A stretch of DNA of 64,000 nt, taken from Myxococcaceae bacterium (GTDB lineage Bacteria > Myxococcota > Myxococcia > Myxococcales > Myxococcaceae). Position numbers and translations under genes: made by a program. Positions 24,095 to 33,317 of this stretch are shown here, piece after piece (position 1 is the stretch's first letter; each line of letters starts with the position of its first letter). The stretch is taken from assembly GCA_016793095.1 (NCBI GenBank), contig JAEUJQ010000032.1, positions 310,001 to 374,000 of the forward strand. Reading direction: 5' to 3'. Below the pieces are notes generated by a model. The model did not search any database and was not told where the DNA came from. It was given only the letters and a program-made list of their open reading frames with translations.

Positions 24095-26036
24095 GCGACG
24101 ACGCCTTGTCGAGATCGACGATCTGCGAGGTGCCCACGTAGCTCGTGGTCTCGTAGCGGGTGATCTTGCCGATCTTCCGCACGATCTCGGCCATGCGCTC
24201 GGCCTCCCGGTAGATGATGTCCACGTACTTGTTCGCGGCGTCGTCGGCCTTGAGCTTGCGCTTGAGCAGCTCGGCGTAGCCGGTGACCGAGGTGAGCGGC
24301 TGGTTGAGCTCGTGCGCGGTGGTCCCGGCGAGGGCGACGATGACGGCGTTCTTCTCGCTCTCGAGCAGCCGGGCCTCGACGTCGGTGAGCTTGCGCTCGA
24401 GGTTGAGCCGATCGCGCAGGTCGGTGAACAGCCCGACGGTGCCGACCTCGCTGCTGCCGTCTTGAATGATGCTGGCGGTCATGTTGACGGGAATCCGCTC
24501 GCCGCTCCTGCTGATGATCTCGTTCCGCGAGGACGCGAGGCGCCCTGGCCCGTGCTCGCCAGAGCGAAGCCGCGTCATCACGTCGCGCGCGACGCCCTCG
24601 GGGTACAGCCGCGTCACGTGGAGCTTCCCGATGACGTCTTCTGCCCGGTAGCCGGTCACCAGCTCGGCGGCCTTGTTGAAGATGGTGATGTTGCCGCGCA
24701 TGTCGGCGGCGATGATGGCGTCGACGCTCGAGTCGATGAGGCGCTCGAGGTACTCCTTGGTGCGGCGCAGCTCGTCAGCCATCTGGCGCTGCCGGGTGAC
24801 GTCACGCATCGTGAGAATCGCGACGCCTTCGCCCGCGTCGCCCGTCAGGGGCGCGGCCGAGAGCGACAGGGTCAACCGCCGCCCCGCCGCCGTGGCCACC
24901 TGCACGTCCACGTCGGTGCGCACGCTGCCCTTCGACACCGAGTACAGCACGTCGAGCAGCAGCCCATCATCGGTCGCGTTGGTGAGCGCGTTGATGTGGT
25001 GACCCAGGGCGGCGGCAGAGGTCACGTCGAGCAGCTTCTCTCCCGCGGGGTTGAGGGAGAGGACGCAGGCGCGCCCGTCGAGGATCGCCACCCCGTCAGA
25101 CAGGTGCGCGAAGTAGGCCGCGTATCGACCAAGCTCGTGCACGCGCTCTTCAGCAGCGAGCCGGGCGCTCTTCTCGAGTTCACGTTTGCCGCGCTCCCGA
25201 TCGAGCTGGCGGATGTTGCGGAAGGCGATGGCGGTCGCGTGCGCCACCGTGGTGAGGAAGTCGATCTCGCGGGGGTTGAAGGCGCCGCGGGCGGACGAGC
25301 GGCGCACGAGCAGCACGCTCAGCACCTTGCCGCCGACGATCAGCGGGAAGGCGGCGATGTTTCGAATGTTGCGCGCCTTGACCGACTCCTTCACGTCCTC
25401 GAGCAACGGGTGCGAGGGCGCGTCCTCGACGACCACCGGCTTGCCCGTGCGCACGGCCTCGCGGATCTCCGGGTAGCGGGAGAGCTCGATGCGCAGGTCC
25501 TTGAGCAACGCGTCATCAGACGCCGCGACGATGGTGCCCTGCTGACGCTCGACGTCCACCACCACCAGCGTGGCGCGATCGATGTCGAAGTCCTCGGCGA
25601 GCTTGCGGGTGACGTCGTGCAGCAGCTCCTCGATGTCCGTCGCCTCGGCGTAGCGGGCGGTCAGCTCGAGCAGCACCTTGAGGTCACGCTGGCGGGCGAC
25701 GGCGTCCTGCTGGCTCACGAGCCGCGCGCGGAGGCGCCCGAGCCGGGGCAGCAGCTCGGTGTCGAGCGTCGTGGGAGAGATGACCTCGAGCACCGTGCCC
25801 TCGAGGGCGAGGTCCGAGTCGCTGATGACGAGCACGCCGAGCCGCGGCGCCCGGTGGAGCAGCGCCCGCTTCCGCTCGAGGCCTTCGGGGGTCGTCACGT
25901 CGCACACCGCGACGTCTACCGCCTGGGTCACCTCACCCGAGACGGGCACGCCCGCGTGGTCGAGCAGCGAGCGCACCTTCAGGTGCACGCCGATCGGCTC
26001 CACGAAGACGGCCTTGCTGGGCACCGGGGTGTCCAC
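24084..26036 (-). CDS. Sensor protein with HisKA but no ATPase domain
   Basis: 650 residues. A receiver-like N-terminus without clear phospho-Asp context (about 1-110) is followed by GAF (about 130-290; DIDRATLVVVDVERQQ), PAS (about 305-420), a second PAS (about 430-545; FNKAAELVTGYRAEDVIG) and a HisKA segment with TTAHELNQPLTSVTGYAEL. The protein then ends within about 60 residues (YETTSYVGTSQIVD), leaving no room for N, G1 or G2 boxes. The stop is followed directly by the next gene, which has a full ATPase domain, so trans-phosphorylation in a heterodimer is plausible. Loss of a downstream domain by frameshift was considered, but the next frame starts with its own PAS, not an ATPase. Confidence 0.88.
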   Translation of the reverse strand: MDTPVPSKAVFVEPIGVHLKVRSLLDHAGVPVSGEVTQAVDVAVCDVTTPEGLERKRALLHRAPRLGVLVISDSDLALEGTVLEVISPTTLDTELLPRLGRLRARLVSQQDAVARQRDLKVLLELTARYAEATDIEELLHDVTRKLAEDFDIDRATLVVVDVERQQGTIVAASDDALLKDLRIELSRYPEIREAVRTGKPVVVEDAPSHPLLEDVKESVKARNIRNIAAFPLIVGGKVLSVLLVRRSSARGAFNPREIDFLTTVAHATAIAFRNIRQLDRERGKRELEKSARLAAEERVHELGRYAAYFAHLSDGVAILDGRACVLSLNPAGEKLLDVTSAAALGHHINALTNATDDGLLLDVLYSVSKGSVRTDVDVQVATAAGRRLTLSLSAAPLTGDAGEGVAILTMRDVTRQRQMADELRRTKEYLERLIDSSVDAIIAADMRGNITIFNKAAELVTGYRAEDVIGKLHVTRLYPEGVARDVMTRLRSGEHGPGRLASSRNEIISRSGERIPVNMTASIIQDGSSEVGTVGLFTDLRDRLNLERKLTDVEARLLESEKNAVIVALAGTTAHELNQPLTSVTGYAELLKRKLKADDAANKYVDIIYREAERMAEIVRKIGKITRYETTSYVGTSQIVDLDKASSHEE

Positions 26037-26075
26037 GTCGCGTCGATGCTACCCCGACTCGTGGGGCGATGTGCG

Positions 26076-26168
26076 ATGAACCACGACGAGAGGGGGCGTT
26101 GCCGTCGTTGCGCAACGCGCCACACGCACTGGCAGGACGGAGCGTGGAAGGGCCTTGCATCGCAGTGA
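26076..26168 (+). CDS. Possible 30-residue CXXC micropeptide
   Basis: ATG 26076 opens a frame encoding a basic peptide with CRRCATRHTHW, ending 22 bp before the aromatic hydroxylase start. GGGG lies about 10 nt upstream. Length and Cys/His content resemble tiny zinc-binding peptides, but support is weak. Confidence 0.25.
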   Translation: MNHDERGRCRRCATRHTHWQDGAWKGLASQ

Positions 26169-26190
26169 CCTCGAAGCGACAAGGCCGCAC

Positions 26191-27759
26191 ATGGATCGCC
26201 TCCCCGCCGCGGCCCTTCCAGCGCACCTGCAGCGCTACGTCGTCGATCAGGACTACGCGTCCTACACGCCGCGCGACCAGGCGGTCTGGCGCCACATCAT
26301 GCGGCGCCTGCGCTCGCACCTCGACGGGCGGGCCCACCCCGTCTACCTCAAGGGCCTCGACGCGACCGGCATCGACCTCGAGCGGATCCCCAGACTCGAG
26401 ACGATGAACGAGAAGCTGGCGCCGCTCGGGTGGAGCGCGGTGGGCGTTCGCGGCTTCATTCCTCCTGCGGTCTTCACCGAGATGCAGGCGCGGGGGGTGC
26501 TCGCGATCGCCGCCGACATTCGCAGCCACGAGCACATCGCCTACACGCCGGCGCCCGACATCGTTCACGAGTCGGCTGGGCACGCGCCCATCATCGCCGA
26601 CGCGGCGTACGCACGGTTCCTCAAGGCGGCGGGTGAGGTGGGCTTCAAGGCCATCGCGTCGGCCGAAGATCGCGCGATGTTCGAGGCCATTCGCAACCTG
26701 TCCGTCGTGAAGGAGGACCCGTTCTCGACGCGCGAGGACGTGGTGCACGCCGAGAACCGGCTCTCGGCCGCCGCCGCCTCGGTGCGCTACGTCTCGGAGT
26801 CGACCCGGGCGAGCCGCCTCTACTGGTGGACGGCCGAGTACGGAATGGTCGGCACGCCGGAGCAGCCGAGGCTCTATGGCGCGGGCCTGCTCTCGAGCAT
26901 CGGCGAGGCCGAGCACTGCCTCACCAGCGCCGTCCGCAAGGTGCCGCTCTCGCTGGTGTGCACCACCACCGCCTACGACATCACCCGCATGCAGCCGCAG
27001 CTCTTCGTGGCGCGCGACTTCGACCACCTCAACGACGTGCTCGACGAGTTCCGCGACACGCTCGCGTGGGTGCGTGGTGGAGACTTCGGGCTCGACGAGG
27101 CGCTGCGCTCACACACCGTGAACCACCTGGTGCTCAAGAAGCCGACCGGCGACCTGCTCGAGCTCAGCGGCGAGGTGCTGCAGGTGCATCGCTTCGGGCG
27201 CGAGACCGGCCCCAACCTCACGGCGGCGGTCATCGAGCTCGGCGGCCCGGTGATGCTCTCGAAGGGTGGCGTCACCACCGAGGGACCCAAGAAGAACAAC
27301 GCGGTGGTGCTCATCGGCACCGAGCGCCTGCCGGCGCGGGGGCACTTCAGCTTCACGCTCAAGTCGGGCGTCGAGGTGTCGGGCTTCGTCGTCGAGGGCC
27401 ACGAGGTGATCGACTTCAGCGCCTGGTACGCGGGCAAGCCACTGCCGGTGCCGACCTGGGCCTTCGTCGCCATCGCCCAGTCGATTCCTTCGGTGGCGGG
27501 TGGGCCCGCGGATCCAGCCACGTGGGACACCCACTTCGGCCAGCTCGACTCGTTCACCGCGGGCACGTCCGAGGCGCTCGCCCGCAAGCGCAAGGCCGAC
27601 GAGCTGGCGCCCACGACGGCGCAGGCCTACCGCGACGTCGCGTCGCTGCGCGCGACGAAGACGCCCGACCTCAAGCACCTCGAGCTGCTCCGCAAGGAGT
27701 TCAAGGACGAGCCCCTGCTGCAGGAGGAGATCGTCGAGTTGCTCGAGCGCCGCAACTGA
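26191..27759 (+). CDS. Aromatic amino acid hydroxylase (phenylalanine-4-monooxygenase family) with C-terminal extension
   Basis: 522 residues from ATG 26191; an in-frame ATG at 26155 would add 12 unconvincing residues. The catalytic domain (about 1-290) has iron ligands His126 and His131 in IVHESAGHAPI and Glu216 in YWWTAEYGMVG, the 2-His-1-carboxylate triad of pterin-dependent hydroxylases. The remaining 230 residues are a beta-rich region (GHFSFTLKSGVEVSGFVVEG) and a charged helical tail. Minimal bacterial enzymes are under 300 residues, so this is a long form. It should use tetrahydropterin and O2 to hydroxylate Phe, Tyr or Trp. Single gene, divergent from the sensor pair. Confidence 0.87.
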   Translation: MDRLPAAALPAHLQRYVVDQDYASYTPRDQAVWRHIMRRLRSHLDGRAHPVYLKGLDATGIDLERIPRLETMNEKLAPLGWSAVGVRGFIPPAVFTEMQARGVLAIAADIRSHEHIAYTPAPDIVHESAGHAPIIADAAYARFLKAAGEVGFKAIASAEDRAMFEAIRNLSVVKEDPFSTREDVVHAENRLSAAAASVRYVSESTRASRLYWWTAEYGMVGTPEQPRLYGAGLLSSIGEAEHCLTSAVRKVPLSLVCTTTAYDITRMQPQLFVARDFDHLNDVLDEFRDTLAWVRGGDFGLDEALRSHTVNHLVLKKPTGDLLELSGEVLQVHRFGRETGPNLTAAVIELGGPVMLSKGGVTTEGPKKNNAVVLIGTERLPARGHFSFTLKSGVEVSGFVVEGHEVIDFSAWYAGKPLPVPTWAFVAIAQSIPSVAGGPADPATWDTHFGQLDSFTAGTSEALARKRKADELAPTTAQAYRDVASLRATKTPDLKHLELLRKEFKDEPLLQEEIVELLERRN

Positions 27760-28180
27760 CGCGCGCGCGAGCCCCCGCTCTTCCCACCCTCGCGAGCTCT
27801 GCGGGCCGGGCGTGCCTCGCACGCGAGTCCTGCAGAATGTGGGGGGAACCAACGAGGTGCAGGACTCGGCGGCGGGCACTGATTCAGAACAGCTCGAGGT
27901 GTTCCTGCGCGAACGTCAAGTGGACCGAACTGATCAGAGTTCGGGGTGGAGGGCCTGCACGAAGGACAAGGGCGCGGGCACTGATCAGCGCTCGAGGTGG
28001 TGCTTGTGCAGCTCGTGCGGCGGGAGCTGACGAGGCGGCAGCTGAAGGCAGGCGGATTCGTCTCCGTCGCGCATCCCACTGGCCGGCTCGTCACACCCGG
28101 CCTTCGAGGTCTGCGCTGCCCCCGACGCGCGGGTACGGGGTGCCGCGTCGCCCGCCGCGGACGGAGCGTCTGGGAGCCGG
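27760..28180. other. 421-bp intergenic region between convergent genes
   Basis: No convincing gene on either strand. Two short related segments occur: gcgggcactgat followed by ctcgaggtg near 27875-27905 and again near 27975-28000, as if a small piece was duplicated. Open frames here lack protein-like composition, and no clear T-tract terminator was seen. Confidence 0.5.
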
Positions 28181-29161
28181 TCAGGCGGGCAGCTCGTCGG
28201 GCACCAGGCCCTTCGACTCGAGGAACGACGGGTTGAAGACCTTCGAGGTGTAGCGGCTGCCGTGGTCGCAGAGGAACGTGACGATGCGCTTGCCCGAGCC
28301 CCGGTACGCCTTCGCGAGCTCCCACGCGCCCCGCACGTTCAACGCCGCGCTGGTGCCCACGACGAGCCCGTCATGGCGCGCGAGGTGGTACAGCATCTCG
28401 ATGGTCTGTTGATCGGTGATGCGCAGGGCGCGATCGACGCGCGCGCGCTTGAAGTTCTCGGTCAGCCGCATGATGCCGATGCCCTCGGTGATCGACGAGC
28501 CGGAGCCCTCGACCTTGCCCTCGGTGACGTGGCAGTAGAGGCCCGAGCCGGGCGGATCGAGCAGCACCACCTCGACCGACGGGTTCTTCTCCTTGAGCGC
28601 GCGCGACACCCCGCCGAGCGTCCCGCCGGTGCCGACCGACGCGGTGAGCACGTCGACGCGGCCGCCGGTCTGCGTCCAGAGCTCCTGTCCCGTCGTCTCG
28701 TAGTGGAAGTCACCGTTCGACGGGTTCTCGAACTGGTTCGCCCAGAACCAGCCGTGCTGCTCCGCGAGGGTCTTCGCCTGGTGGTAGAAGTGGCCAGGGT
28801 TCGCGAACGGCACGACCGGCACCTTGCGCACGTCGACGCCCATCGCCTCAAGGTACGTGTACTTCTCGGTGGCCTGGTTGTCCGGCATGGTCACGACGAC
28901 CCGGTAGCCGCGCTCGATGCCCAGCACCGCCAGCCCGATGCCGGTGTTGCCCGCGGTGCCCTCGACGATGGTGGAGCCCTTCTTCAGCAGCCCCCTCGCC
29001 TCGGCGTCGCGGATCATGCCCTTCGCCGCGCGGTCCTTGATGCTGCCCCCCGGGTTCATGAACTCGGCCTTCCCGAGGATCTCGCAGCCGGTCAGCTCCG
29101 AGAGCGAGGCGATGCGCAGCAGCGGCGTCTGTCCGACCGAGTCCCAGAGGGTGGAGCCCAT
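28181..29161 (-). CDS. Cysteine synthase-family PLP enzyme
   Basis: 326 residues of the PLP fold-type II cysteine synthase/CBS family. The PLP Lys is Lys42 in MNPGGSIKDRAAKG; the substrate loop is EGTAGNTGIGLA and the phosphate loop SVGTGGTLGG. The usual Ser of TSGNTG is replaced by Ala (TAGNTG). It should form cysteine from O-acetylserine (or phosphoserine) and sulfide, or a related reaction. It is a single gene; a palindrome matching the GntR operator lies 48 bp upstream. Confidence 0.85.
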   Translation of the reverse strand: MGSTLWDSVGQTPLLRIASLSELTGCEILGKAEFMNPGGSIKDRAAKGMIRDAEARGLLKKGSTIVEGTAGNTGIGLAVLGIERGYRVVVTMPDNQATEKYTYLEAMGVDVRKVPVVPFANPGHFYHQAKTLAEQHGWFWANQFENPSNGDFHYETTGQELWTQTGGRVDVLTASVGTGGTLGGVSRALKEKNPSVEVVLLDPPGSGLYCHVTEGKVEGSGSSITEGIGIMRLTENFKRARVDRALRITDQQTIEMLYHLARHDGLVVGTSAALNVRGAWELAKAYRGSGKRIVTFLCDHGSRYTSKVFNPSFLESKGLVPDELPA

Positions 29162-29208
29162 GCCGCGCTCCTAGGCCCGGGCCGCCCGCCGCGCCACCTC
29201 TGCGCAAC

Positions 29209-29219
29209 TGGTTAAACCA
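29209..29219. promoter_or_regulatory. Second candidate GntR operator upstream of cysteine synthase-like gene
   Basis: tggttaaacca is the inverted version of the core in the operator at 21007-21017. The downstream bases also match (cact then aa), giving about 15 of 20 identities. It lies 48 bp before the cysteine synthase-like start and 109 bp before the divergent 1024-aa gene. Confidence 0.45.
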
Positions 29220-29327
29220 CTGAAGCCGTGGCGCGACAGCCGCCGACCTGCGCATTTGAGGCGCGCCGGGTGTCGTGACAAGACCGTCTCCTTCTTTCAC
29301 CTCGCCTCACTCTCCAGGGGGTCGTCC

Positions 29328-32300
29328 ATGCCCAGCATCACCGTCAAGCGCGGCGTGCAGTTTCGTCCTGATCTGTTCGCGAAGTCCGATCGCACGGCCT
29401 GGTTCGACGCCGTCGGCAAGGAGCTGGAGACGAAGGGCATCAGCCTGAAGGTCGGCGACGGGGCCGGCGCGAAGGTGGTGAAGGACGGAGCGAGCCTCAA
29501 GGCGGCGATGAAGGAGCTGTCGGCGCAGGCCTCGGCGTCGAACCAGCCGCTGCGCGCGTACGTCGCGGACCTCGTGCAGGCGATGGACGACGTGGTGGTG
29601 GGTGGCAAGGTGAAGGCCGGCGACGTGTTCGACTTCTCGAAGGGCTCGAACCTGTCGAAGGCCCTCGGCATCGACGACGCGTCACGCTTCAACTACGCGG
29701 CCAGCACCACGGAGTTCGGGAAGGCCGCGAAGGCGAAGCCCGAGGCCTCCCTCGCCATCGACGGGGTGACGCTGCAGATCGTCGAGCCGCAGGCCACGGT
29801 CGATCTCTCGACCATTCCGCACATGAGCGCGGCGACGTTCAAGGACGCTCCGGTGACCTACGGTCGCGACGGCGAGGAGGTCGAGGACACCCGCGTCATC
29901 ACGGGCCTCACCAAGGAGGAGACCGTCGCGCTGGCGACGCGCTCGTTGAACGACCTGCAGCGCCCGCGCGCAGCGGCTGGCCTCACCGTCGGCGTCGTGC
30001 CCCTCGAGGAGATGAGCTGGGAGAGCGACGCGCACGCCCTGCGCCGCGCGAACCCCTACGTCTCGTTCACCCTCGACAGCCGCAGCTACGAGACCAACCC
30101 GAACAACGGCCAGCCGCGCGTGGCCATCGGCCGCGACTTCTTCTTCGACACCTTCATGGCGAAGAAGGACGTCAAGACCGGCAAGCTCACGAAGGACCTG
30201 CAGCGCGCGGAGCTGATGTACCGCGCGCGCATTCGCTACGGCTCCGATCGCGACCCGTTCGACGGCACCCGCGTGCTCATCGGCATGAAGGAAGGCACGG
30301 CTGTCGACGCGTCGGGCACCAAGCACGCGCGGAAGATCGACAGCCGCACCGACAGCGCGAACCAGGAGATCTTCGACACGCTGCTCAACAGCGCCGCCAC
30401 CGGCAAGCTGGGGAACGCGTGGGGCAGCTGGAGCGCCAACAACGTCGCCCCGGCCGCCGCCGCCGTCTATCGGGCCGCCGTTCAGCGCGGCATCACCGAC
30501 GACGTGGGCGGCGAGAAGGGTGTGCTGGCCATGGAGCCAGGCGCCGTGGCGCGGCAGATCCGCGGCCGGTTCCACCTCGACGAGACCGATCAGAGCGCGC
30601 TCGTCACCTCGTTCCAGCAGGCCGGCGAGCCGCGCATCAAGGAGCTCGCCGAGCTGATCAAAGCGGCCCCCGACTTCGCGGCGTCGAACGGGCAGCCGTC
30701 GAAGGCTGAGCTGCTCACGAAGGCCAACGCCCTGCTCGATCGGAGCGCCATCGTCGCGGCGGCCGCCGAGGGCCTCAAGAAGATCGACCCCAACGTCACC
30801 GTCGACAAGGCCCTCATCGACCGGCTGTGGCCTGGTCAGCCCATCAGCTCGAAGCAGGACGCGAAGCTGCAGCGCGCGGTGGCCGACGCGATTCGTGGCC
30901 AGTACGACGGCTTCGCCGAGAACGTCGACCAGCTGCAGCGGGCCATCGGCGGCAATGGCGACCGCGCGGTGCGTGACGCAGGCAGCGCCAACGACGTTCG
31001 CGACTTCCTTCGCACGAAGGCCGCGGTCGCCCGCTTCATGGCGCACGCCGAGCGCACCTCGGGGTCCGGAGTGACGGCGGGCAACGCCGCCAGCTACGTC
31101 GCCTACGCGAAGAAGGTCATCGACATGCCCGACGGCCGGGACAAGACGAACCTGCTGCAGTCCATTGGCGTGGGCGCCAACCAGCTGCGTGACCTGACCG
31201 AGGCGTCGTTCAGCTCGCCCGTGAAGGTGAGCGCAGAGCTGACGAAGCAGCAGACGTTCGGCGGGTTCCTCAAGGAGTTCGACGCGCAGCTCGCCGGCCC
31301 CAACAAGGACGCGTTCCTCGCCGAGCTGGGCGCCGCGCTCGCGGGCAGGAACTCGCCGGCCCTCCAGGGCGCGAGCGACAAGGCGAAGGTGGCCGGCGAC
31401 CTCCGCAAGAACCTGGTGGCCGCGCACGCCGAGGTGCTCCACCGCATGGTCGAGGGCGCAGGCGGCTGGGGCCAGGCGGTGTGGTTCAACAACTACCGGC
31501 AGGCCGCGCTGAACATCAACCCGCAGTCCTGGAACTTCATCATCGGCTCCATGGACTACTCGGAGTTCTACGACGCGAAGGTGGGCCAGGAGCTCGCGTT
31601 CAAGGACCGCACCAGCCGCACGCCCCTCGACGCCTCGAAGATGACCGGCGCGATGATCTCGAACGACATCCAGATCGAGCTCGAGGCCGAGGCCGGGTAC
31701 ACGAGCGCGATCCGCCGGGCGCAGTACGCGCTCAACGGCGCCGCCGCGGGCCTGATGATGGACTACGCGCTGTCGAAGAACACGCCGGGCCTGTCAGCCG
31801 GCGACGCCCCCGCGTTCGAGAAGTGGTTCGCGACGCAGGTGGCGAAGACGGGGGCGCCGAAGCAGGCCTTCATCGACGAGCTGAACGCGTTCGCGAAGAC
31901 GAAGGGCTCGCCCATCGACTTCAACCGCGTGCTGCGGCCGCTCGACGAGCAGGAGCAGGCGATTCGCGTGCTGTCGGGCTTCTACGCAAAGAAGAACCCC
32001 CAGGCGAACCCCAACGACCGCGTCGCCATCGAGGGCTGGTACCGGCAGCAGGCCAGCAAGCCCGAGACCGAGCTGAACGCGTTCCTCACCGAGGTCGCGC
32101 AGCACGCCGCCGACACGAAGAGCGAGATTCCGCTGTCGCCCGAGCTGCTCAAGACCCTCGACTTCAAGCCCTTCGCGAGCGGCAACGTCGGGCAGCCGGC
32201 TACCGGTCACGCCGCCCTCGTCGAGGACCTCGGCACCGCCGAAGAGGTGTGGACGATGGTGAAGAAGGCGACGCAGGACCTGTCAGCCGCGCGCGGCGCC

Positions 32301-32402
32301 GAGGTGCAGCGCATCCTCCGGGACAACAACCTGCAGGGGAAGGGCTGGGATCCCCCGACCAAGGCGAAGGGCGACTACGCCATCGACTACTCGCTGCGCT
32401 GA
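29328..32402 (+). CDS. Large hypothetical soluble protein (1024 aa)
   Basis: Start ATG 29328 (MPSITVKRGVQFRPDLF) follows a GGGGG ribosome-binding site. An earlier in-frame ATG (29256) would add 24 non-protein-like residues. No signal peptide, membrane helix or known motif is apparent. Residues about 230-350 (YVSFTLDSRSYE, IGRDFFFDTFMA, RARIRYGSDR, VLIGMKEGT) show the alternating strand/basic pattern of a CYTH-like tunnel fold, but this is tentative. The rest is helical and rich in Ala, Lys and Asp. Size and lack of relatives in the neighbourhood could suit a secreted effector or scaffold; there is no direct evidence. Confidence 0.8.
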   Translation: MPSITVKRGVQFRPDLFAKSDRTAWFDAVGKELETKGISLKVGDGAGAKVVKDGASLKAAMKELSAQASASNQPLRAYVADLVQAMDDVVVGGKVKAGDVFDFSKGSNLSKALGIDDASRFNYAASTTEFGKAAKAKPEASLAIDGVTLQIVEPQATVDLSTIPHMSAATFKDAPVTYGRDGEEVEDTRVITGLTKEETVALATRSLNDLQRPRAAAGLTVGVVPLEEMSWESDAHALRRANPYVSFTLDSRSYETNPNNGQPRVAIGRDFFFDTFMAKKDVKTGKLTKDLQRAELMYRARIRYGSDRDPFDGTRVLIGMKEGTAVDASGTKHARKIDSRTDSANQEIFDTLLNSAATGKLGNAWGSWSANNVAPAAAAVYRAAVQRGITDDVGGEKGVLAMEPGAVARQIRGRFHLDETDQSALVTSFQQAGEPRIKELAELIKAAPDFAASNGQPSKAELLTKANALLDRSAIVAAAAEGLKKIDPNVTVDKALIDRLWPGQPISSKQDAKLQRAVADAIRGQYDGFAENVDQLQRAIGGNGDRAVRDAGSANDVRDFLRTKAAVARFMAHAERTSGSGVTAGNAASYVAYAKKVIDMPDGRDKTNLLQSIGVGANQLRDLTEASFSSPVKVSAELTKQQTFGGFLKEFDAQLAGPNKDAFLAELGAALAGRNSPALQGASDKAKVAGDLRKNLVAAHAEVLHRMVEGAGGWGQAVWFNNYRQAALNINPQSWNFIIGSMDYSEFYDAKVGQELAFKDRTSRTPLDASKMTGAMISNDIQIELEAEAGYTSAIRRAQYALNGAAAGLMMDYALSKNTPGLSAGDAPAFEKWFATQVAKTGAPKQAFIDELNAFAKTKGSPIDFNRVLRPLDEQEQAIRVLSGFYAKKNPQANPNDRVAIEGWYRQQASKPETELNAFLTEVAQHAADTKSEIPLSPELLKTLDFKPFASGNVGQPATGHAALVEDLGTAEEVWTMVKKATQDLSAARGAEVQRILRDNNLQGKGWDPPTKAKGDYAIDYSLR

Positions 32403-32601
32403 GCTTCAGCGACGCGAAGGCGCTGAGCCGACGAACGCGATGAAGGAGCACCGTGCGCGTCGGCTCGACGAACTCCGTGCGCTGGTCGAGCACGAGGGTG
32501 GGCGCCACGCGGCCTGAGGCTCCTCAGCGTCGCTGGGCGAACAGCCGGTCGAAAGAGGTCTCTCTTCAAGTGGGTCCGCGGTGAGCTAGCGTCTGCCGCC
32601 G

Positions 32602-33315
32602 ATGACGCCCCTCAGCTGCCCCTCGTGCGGCGCCTCGTACCGCACGTCCGACATCGATCGAACGCTGGCCATCGCAAGCTGCCACGCGTGCGGCGCGGTG
32701 ATGGATCTCAAGACGCGGACGCCCGCGGACGAGTCGAGGCTCGACGCACTCACCCGGCCGGCGCCTCCGCCAGCGCTGCCCCTGCCTGAGAAGTTCACGG
32801 TGGCCGAGACCCCGGGCCGACTGGAGGTGACCTGGCGGTGGTTCTCGGCCGTGCACGTCTTCCTCTTCTTCTTCGCGCTCTTCTGGAACGGCTTCCTCGT
32901 GCTGTGGTTCGGCATCGCGTTGGCGCAGGGCGAGCTGGTGATGGCGCTCTTCGGCTCGCTGCACGCGGCAGTCGGCATCGGGCTGGCGTACTCGGTGCTG
33001 ACCGGCTTCGTGAACCGAACCCGCATCGCGCTCGAGCACGGCGTGCTGACGGTGAAGCACGGCCCGCTGCCATGGCCAGGGTCCGGTGAGTGGAAGCGCG
33101 AAGACCTCGCGCAGCTGTACGGCGAGCAGCACGTCTCTCGCGGGAAGAACGGCACGACGACCACCTGGTCCCTCAACGCCATGCTGCGCGACGGGCGTCG
33201 GGTGAAGCTGCTCAAGGGCCTCACCGAGCGCGCCCAGGCGCTCTGGCTCGAGCGCACCCTCGAGGGCCGGATGAGCATCGTCGACGCGCCGGTCGTGGGC
33301 GAGATGGAGAAGTGA
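32602..33315 (+). CDS. Zinc-ribbon membrane protein
   Basis: 237 residues. An N-terminal zinc ribbon (CPSCGASY...CHACG) is followed by two membrane helices (VHVFLFFFALFWNGFLVLWF and a second from MALFGSL). A C-terminal PH-like or DUF3592-like beta domain follows (RIALEHGVLTVKHGPLPWPG). Probably a membrane-anchored regulatory protein. The 200 bp upstream hold only a short palindrome (ctgagg/cctcag) and a doubtful 25-codon frame. Confidence 0.78.
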   Translation: MTPLSCPSCGASYRTSDIDRTLAIASCHACGAVMDLKTRTPADESRLDALTRPAPPPALPLPEKFTVAETPGRLEVTWRWFSAVHVFLFFFALFWNGFLVLWFGIALAQGELVMALFGSLHAAVGIGLAYSVLTGFVNRTRIALEHGVLTVKHGPLPWPGSGEWKREDLAQLYGEQHVSRGKNGTTTTWSLNAMLRDGRRVKLLKGLTERAQALWLERTLEGRMSIVDAPVVGEMEK

Positions 33316-33317
33316 CC

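Noticed and set aside
27627-28325. A 232-codon minus-strand frame through the 27760-28180 gap
   Set aside because: Composition is Arg/Pro/Ser-rich and it overlaps both real neighbouring genes in the wrong frame.
32440-32517. A 25-codon frame between the 1024-aa gene and the zinc-ribbon gene
   Set aside because: It has GGAG within, not before, its start, no coupling and no recognisable composition; too weak to list.
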